Positions 57,790 to 64,000 of a DNA stretch of 64,000 nt are shown piece by piece. The stretch is taken from contig JASWJB010000039.1 in assembly GCA_032433595.1 (NCBI GenBank), positions 1-64,000 of the forward strand, read 5' to 3'. The DNA comes from Conoideocrella luteorostrata (lineage: Eukaryota; Ascomycota; Sordariomycetes; Hypocreales; Clavicipitaceae). Each line of letters starts with the position of its first letter. The stretch's first letter is position 1. The position numbers were made by a program, and so were the translations under genes. The notes under the pieces are model-generated. The model did no database searches. It was not told the origin of the DNA and worked only from the letters and a program-made list of their open reading frames with translations.

Positions 57790-57960
57790 TACCTTCCTGA
57801 GGTTAATTGCCATTGTCTCCTTGAGCAGCATTATCGTCATCTTGCACATTGAGACCTGAAGCCCAGTCCGCTTCCTGAGGTTGATTGCCATTGTCTCCTT
57901 ACACAGCATTATCGTCATCTTGCACAATGAGACCTGAAGTCCAGTCCGCTTCCTCTTATT
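57790..57960 (-). repeat. helicase C-terminal repeat units, inverted copy
   Basis: Read on the minus strand, two 78-bp-like units encode QEADWxSGLxVQDDDNA...GDNGNxPQ, the same repeat as on the plus strand at 59298-59450, with one TAA and one TAG inside. It is a separate inverted copy of the tail of the same helicase-like gene. Confidence 0.6.
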
Positions 57961-58199
57961 GGCAAAATTTGCTTCCAAGATACATGGCGCCGCTAAAAGC
58001 GAATAAGGGGAATTGAACTGAAGCCGCCATCAATGCGACTCGAACAAATAGCACACCTTAGAGCAACTAACGATACGGGGGTCTCTTGGCCGATATTGAA
58101 GTTTCTGTATGATTTTCCGAGTTGCTCGCATTTTTAATCGAACATCTTGTGTCGGTTGTGTTGATTGCAGCGGATTTTAGGGCATGCTGAGCCAGGCTG

Positions 58200-59455
58200 A
58201 ACATGCATGGGACATACTGCCCTGGTCTGCATTGCAGTTGATATTTTTTTTGCGGATGGGAACAAAGCCGCAAAAAGCATTCCCAGAGCTGTCTTGGTGT
58301 CAGAATGCTTCAAATGTCATGACGTGTTCAAATCATACATTACACTCACCTTTAACATGTTAAGGACGAACTGCCAGGTAATGAGTTATGCAACCAACGA
58401 GCTCGGGTGATCGGCCACGAGGGCACGACTCAGAAAACTCAGCTGACTTGCAGGAATGTACAGGAGCCGAACGTGAAAAAATAGAGGACTGACCGCAGAG
58501 AAGAAAGCGCTCAAGGAAGATCAGAACTGCAATAGCTGACGAGACTACTACTGTATCTGTAAGAAGGTTAAGGAGGAAGGAAAATCACCAGTGGACCTGT
58601 GGACGTGCTGTCGATGTTAGGACGGTCAGTCGCCAGCCTGACTCTAGCTGTCAGCCAGCTGTCACGTCACACTGCTCACCTCAGGGTCGTTTCGGAACTT
58701 CTCCGCAAAGTGTCCAACAAAGAAGTCAACCCCGACTGTGTGGATGTCCGCCTTGTTAATATGGCTGCTGGTCATGAGGCTGACTTTGTGGTCTACGATG
58801 TAGTGCGTACAGACAAGGCAGGCTTCACTAAAGAAAGGCACCGAAACAACGTGGCAACTACTCGTGCCAGAGTTCACCAGACCTTTATTGGGGATGCAAA
58901 CGTTATGGCCTAATAGCATGTAGGGAATCCTCTAAGAGATCTCTACGCCTACCATGAACAAATTAAGGGCATTGTTGAGGCTCGTAGGTGGGACAATTTT
59001 GCTATAATTGCTGGCAGCATGGTCATGCTATCGCGCAATGTCTATATAATCATAAATTAACCGACACCGAGATATACAGTAATGTCTGCAAGCTACGTAG
59101 TATTCGCTGACGTTATTATGCGGGCACTAACTAACCTGTATGAAAATCGTGTTGTGCCAGCCAACAACGTTCAGCGAGGCCTTCTGTCCCTAGTTGACAG
59201 ACTTAACCCCCGCTCCCAGAAAAAATCTCGAGGCAAAAACATCGCATCTATGCTGCAAGCCAAACACACCAAGACTCATGGCAAGAGCAAACGCGCTCAG
59301 GAAGCGGAGTGGGCTTCGGGTCTCAATGTGCAAGATGAGGATAATGCTGTTCAAGGAGACAATGGCAATCAATCTCAGGAAGCGGAGTGGGCTTCAGGTC
59401 TCAATGTGCAAGATAACGATAATGCTGACAATGGCAATCAACTTCAGGGAGGCAA
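58200..59455 (+). pseudogene. superfamily 1 helicase relic (UPF1-like C-terminal motifs)
   Basis: The segment at 58599-58913 reads PDCVDVRLVNMAAGHEADFV, then VYDVVRTDKAGFTKERHRNN, then VATTRAR and FIGD: motifs V and VI of UPF1-like SF1 helicases. A SIPRAVLVSECFKCHDVF stretch near 58280 may be a decayed motif II. After stops the frame resumes (58960-59050), then a C-terminal block (59082 onward) leads into 26-residue tandem repeats (59298-59450). Multiple stops and frameshifts make it a relic. Helicases of this type with C-terminal repeats are often multi-copy; mobility is my inference. Confidence 0.5.
59298..59450 (+). repeat. 78-bp tandem coding repeat
   Basis: Units start at 59298 and 59376 (CAGGAAGCGGAGTGGGCTTC), encoding [17 protein letters not shown] peptides. 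A third, diverged unit resumes at about 59650 after the low-complexity insertion. Inverted copies lie at 57790-57960. Confidence 0.7.
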
Positions 59456-59640
59456 TATTTTTTTATATATATTTTATTTTTTTATATATATTTTATTTTT
59501 TTTATATATATTTTATTTTTTTATATATATTTTATTTTTTTATATATATTTTATTTTTTTTATATATATTTTATTTTTTTATATATATTTTTTTTTTATA
59601 TATATATTTTATATATTTTTTTTATATATTTTTTATTTTT
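59455..59640. repeat. poly-T/TATATA minisatellite inside the helicase tail
   Basis: About ten imperfect copies of TTTTTTATATATATTTTA over 185 bases, interrupting the third coding repeat. It inserts a block of Phe/Ile/Tyr-rich nonsense in the reading frame. Confidence 0.85.
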
Positions 59641-59699
59641 AGCAAAGTAAGTTTTAGGTCTTAATGTGCAGGATAACGATAATGCTGCTGAAGGAGACA

Positions 59700-60334
59700 A
59701 TAGCAATCAACCTCAGCTGCCGTATTTGAACCGATCCAGATACGGATGACGACTATACATTCTGATACCTCTGAGAAGTTGTTTCCGTTCCCACTTGGCC
59801 GCTCAATCTCTCGTCTCCAATATATTCTTGCTGACACGTATAATACACACTTTCTTGGCGCATTCCGAGAACAAGTAGGTTCTTGTCTTCTAGAGCCACC
59901 GCATGTATTAGGTTCATCGACACTTTACGACGTGCTCCGAAAACCTAGTCATTGTTCTTTCCCAGACTAAACTTACAGCTATATCGTTAAGTTAGCTCTT
60001 GCATATACAGTGGAACAACGTTCTGACACGTCAGTCTTAGCTCCTCCAAGTAGCGTACACATTAGTTAAGGAAGTAAGTTTCCGGACTATAAAGCTAGCT
60101 TTCTTTCCAAAACTGAACATATAGCCACATTTTAGGTTTGCACTTGCATTTACAATAGAAAATAAGTTCAGATATCCGGTGTCAGGTGGTCTTGGCTCTT
60201 CCAATGCAAAGCTATAAATTCTCAATAGATCCCACGTCCGCATACACTCTCTTCTTCTACTCATCCACTACCCAGCTTTTTTTTTCTTTACCCACGACCG
60301 GCATTATCTTCAACACCCACCACAACTCTCTATC
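59700..60334. other. intergenic and promoter of the coiled-coil gene
   Basis: About 630 bases without coding features. The last 150 bases include a C/T-rich leader (ACTCTCTTCTTCTACTC near 60246) and a poly-T run (60277-60287), consistent with a promoter. Confidence 0.35.
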
Positions 60335-60697
60335 ATGGCCGCCAATTTCGAGGAGCAAGTTCTCTCAGCTCTGAACCGTCTTGAGACTCGCATGGACCGG
60401 CTTGAGACTCGCATGGACCGGCTTGAGACTCGTATGGGAAGGCTTGAGTCTCGTGCTGACAATCTTGAGGCTAGATGCACGATAGGATTCAAAAATCTCG
60501 AGTCCCAAGTCCAACAACTTGACTTCCAAGTCAAACAACTTAACTTCCAAGTCAAACATATTGACTGTCGTGTTACGAATCTCGAGTCTGGATGGGCACT
60601 CGGATTCAAAAGCCTTGAAAGTCACAATAAGAATCTCAAATCTCGCATTGATTATATTGAGTCCGAATACAAAGACCTCGAAAGATTAAGTCAATAG
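60335..60697 (+). CDS. heptad-repeat coiled-coil protein
   Basis: A 120-residue intronless frame, starting MAANFEEQVLSALNRLETRM. Four 21-bp DNA repeats (60380-60463, CTTGAGACTCGCATGGACCGG and variants) encode perfect heptads RLETRMD; further heptads of the LxxQVKQL type follow (60510-60570). Leu/Met at a and d positions predict one long parallel coiled coil without a signal peptide or TM helix. Function unknown; such proteins often multimerise. A promoter-like leader and clean ATG context support expression. An ORF on the opposite strand is a shadow of the repeats. Confidence 0.65.
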   Translation: MAANFEEQVLSALNRLETRMDRLETRMDRLETRMGRLESRADNLEARCTIGFKNLESQVQQLDFQVKQLNFQVKHIDCRVTNLESGWALGFKSLESHNKNLKSRIDYIESEYKDLERLSQ

Positions 60698-62429
60698 CCT
60701 CTAGTCACAAGGGGTTTGCATTTCTACCAAAGAAGGTTAACTCTCATTGACTTAAAGGTACTTAGATAAAATTAATTAACTAAAAAATACATTTAAAACA
60801 TTAGGTCTAACATAAAAATAGGGAAAGTCCGCACTAAGTAAAGCAAGATTGTTATAATAGAGAAGCATATATTTAGTCCTATAGTGGACTTTATTATTAC
60901 GTTAGCGCTTAGACAGCAGTGTTGCTTGTCTTGGTTTCAGCGCATGTTATAACGTGTACTATTCTAGGCACTTAATAGCTAATGTGAATTTGTTTGCGTC
61001 TCCTTTTTGCAGTATAGTATGGGTTAAACCACATGCTATGTCTTTTCAAGGAATCCCTGTTTCTTGCGGAGCCAGTCATCGTCAATAAGTAGATCTATAG
61101 ATTCGACACAACTTGATTGAACCACGTAGACATCTAGAGTGCTTGGCGAGGACTGTCTTTCTTTCATACATCTCAGAGGATCGCGAATAGTTGCTAGTCA
61201 TTATTATTGGTCCACCTGCCAGGTAGATGAGCACACACAGGGTATCCGAGGGGACTTGGGGTATCGTATGCTTCATAGGGTGTTGGATATAAGACATTAT
61301 TACATCTTACTGAATGAACATTTAGTGAGCTCACACTTTGCGCTATGGCGCAATGGATACTTAATCCGACATAGGGTCTAAGGTCTTCTGGTGTCAATAA
61401 CATAAGTGTAAAGCAATGCAAAATATCAATTGATTTAAGTGGACTATGGAAGAAGTAGAAGAGAAAGGAAAGAACGAAGGTCTCGTCGTATAAAGAGGTT
61501 GCGCGTACGCGCCGGGCATATGACCTGCGATTGCGTGCGTAGGGAGGCCACAATCGTGTCTGGGCCTCCTATTGTTCTTGGTGTTGTGCTTGACGAGGGA
61601 TGCCAAAAGTAGTGCTGTTGGATTACACGTGTGTGTAAGTAAAAACTTTTCACACAGTTAAATTTTATCTGTGTTATTGGTTATGTTACGTGCTGGGTGT
61701 GTTACTCATATTCCGTGGTGAGTACCAGTAAGCATCTTAATTTGGTACAACCAGCACCTCAATGCTGACGCTGACCTACCGTCGAAACGATCACCTACCC
61801 AGAGAGGCATGGCAACCCGTAAGCGGTCCTTTTCTACCGGAACAATCCTCTGTGCCTTGGAAAGCTAAGAACACGCAACTAGTCATCCCCCTACTCCGAT
61901 CCGGCTCACGTCATCAGCTGTTCCGCAGTATGTACGGAGTAGAGGGGGCATGCGGGGGACAGTTTAACTGAGCTATTTCGTCCACATTGTCCAATTGACC
62001 CTTTTAATTCGAACGCCCACCACAGATACAATTAAAGCTTATTATAAATAAAATCTATTACAGTACCTAAATAGCTATTTAAGCTATACAATAGTTTTGC
62101 TTTTCTTGTTTTTGGTCGCTAATAAGTAATCTCTTGCGTAGTTAATGCTACCTCGATGGCTCAGTTAACCTGTCTCCCGCTTGAGGGGTTATAAGATATT
62201 CTACGGAGACGGTGTAGCCCATGCTAGTTTTTGTGAGGACCACACCTTAACTCCGGGTCGAGATTCTGACATCCAGACTGAACCCCCCCCGCTTTAATAC
62301 TAGTTAGTTACTCTGTCGAAAAACAGGGCATTTCTTATAATAAGCTTACTTCGTTCGTCTCTTGTTCCGCCCCTTTAATTTTGTCTCCCGTTTCTCCAGT
62401 CCACGGTCTCTTCAATCACAGTCGGCACA
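60698..62429. other. gene-poor interval
   Basis: About 1.7 kb. A TACGGAGTA motif lies near 61934 and A/T-rich stretches at 60740-60860 and 62020-62110. Short frames only. The last 100 bases form the probable esterase promoter, with poly-C at 62282-62289. Confidence 0.35.

Positions 62430-64000
<1,571 letters not shown>

Noticed and set aside
62150..62280. Possible tRNA-like block (GGCTCAGTTAACC ... GGGTCGAGATTC)
   Set aside because: Arms do not pair into a cloverleaf by hand and the loop lacks the usual TTCRANNC pattern.

Overview
The window is nuclear DNA from a filamentous ascomycete (Pezizomycotina; a hypocrealean or related sordariomycete is my inference). The evidence is short spliceosomal introns (about 50-150 nt) with GTRNGT donors and CTRAY-like branch sites, fungal gene families (sedolisins, HET and NACHT-ankyrin proteins, a siderophore-type MFS carrier, a BIM1-like protein), solo LTRs, MITE-like repeats, and strong signs of RIP (repeat-induced C-to-T mutation). 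There is no bacterial-type operon, CRISPR array or rRNA gene.

Layout. 1-5.97 kb is an almost pure A/T block with two small GC islands, i.e. RIP-saturated repeat DNA. 6.4-9.3 kb holds an intact SDR oxidoreductase and an intact secreted sedolisin. 9.3-14.6 kb is mostly non-coding, with a MITE that supplies the C-terminus of a small ORF. 14.6-23.2 kb carries a zinc deaminase, a 2OG-Fe(II) dioxygenase, a broken thioesterase-like gene, and three small spliced genes that no single open frame reveals. 22-28.7 kb is a repeat nest: one fold-back and three perfect solo LTRs, each solo LTR with a 5-bp target duplication, plus a sedolisin relic lacking its catalytic serine. 30.3-32.0 kb is a signal-peptide gene made of six 279-bp tandem cysteine modules, interrupted only by in-frame TAG codons. 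35.7-45.3 kb looks like an allorecognition or cell-death neighbourhood: a PNP-NACHT-ankyrin NLR, a caspase-like relic, a broken DUF6594 gene and a HET-ankyrin gene. 47.4-56.7 kb is more ordinary: MFS carrier, kinase relic, cysteine-rich secreted protein, BIM1-like protein, GPI-type surface protein, a conserved small protein and pICln. 56.9-59.7 kb contains relics of a CCT-eta chaperonin gene and of an SF1 helicase with tandem C-terminal repeats. A heptad-repeat coiled-coil gene lies at 60.3 kb. A type-B carboxylesterase runs off the right edge.

How the parts relate. Two themes dominate. One is an outward-facing repertoire: proteases, esterase, cysteine-rich secreted proteins, surface proteins, an iron or siderophore transporter. 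The other is self/non-self recognition (NLR, HET). Both sit among repeats, and many relics carry nonsense codons of the C-to-T or G-to-A type expected from RIP. Gene models with introns were assembled by hand from splice signals and reading frame; family names come from recognition of motifs, not from a database search.
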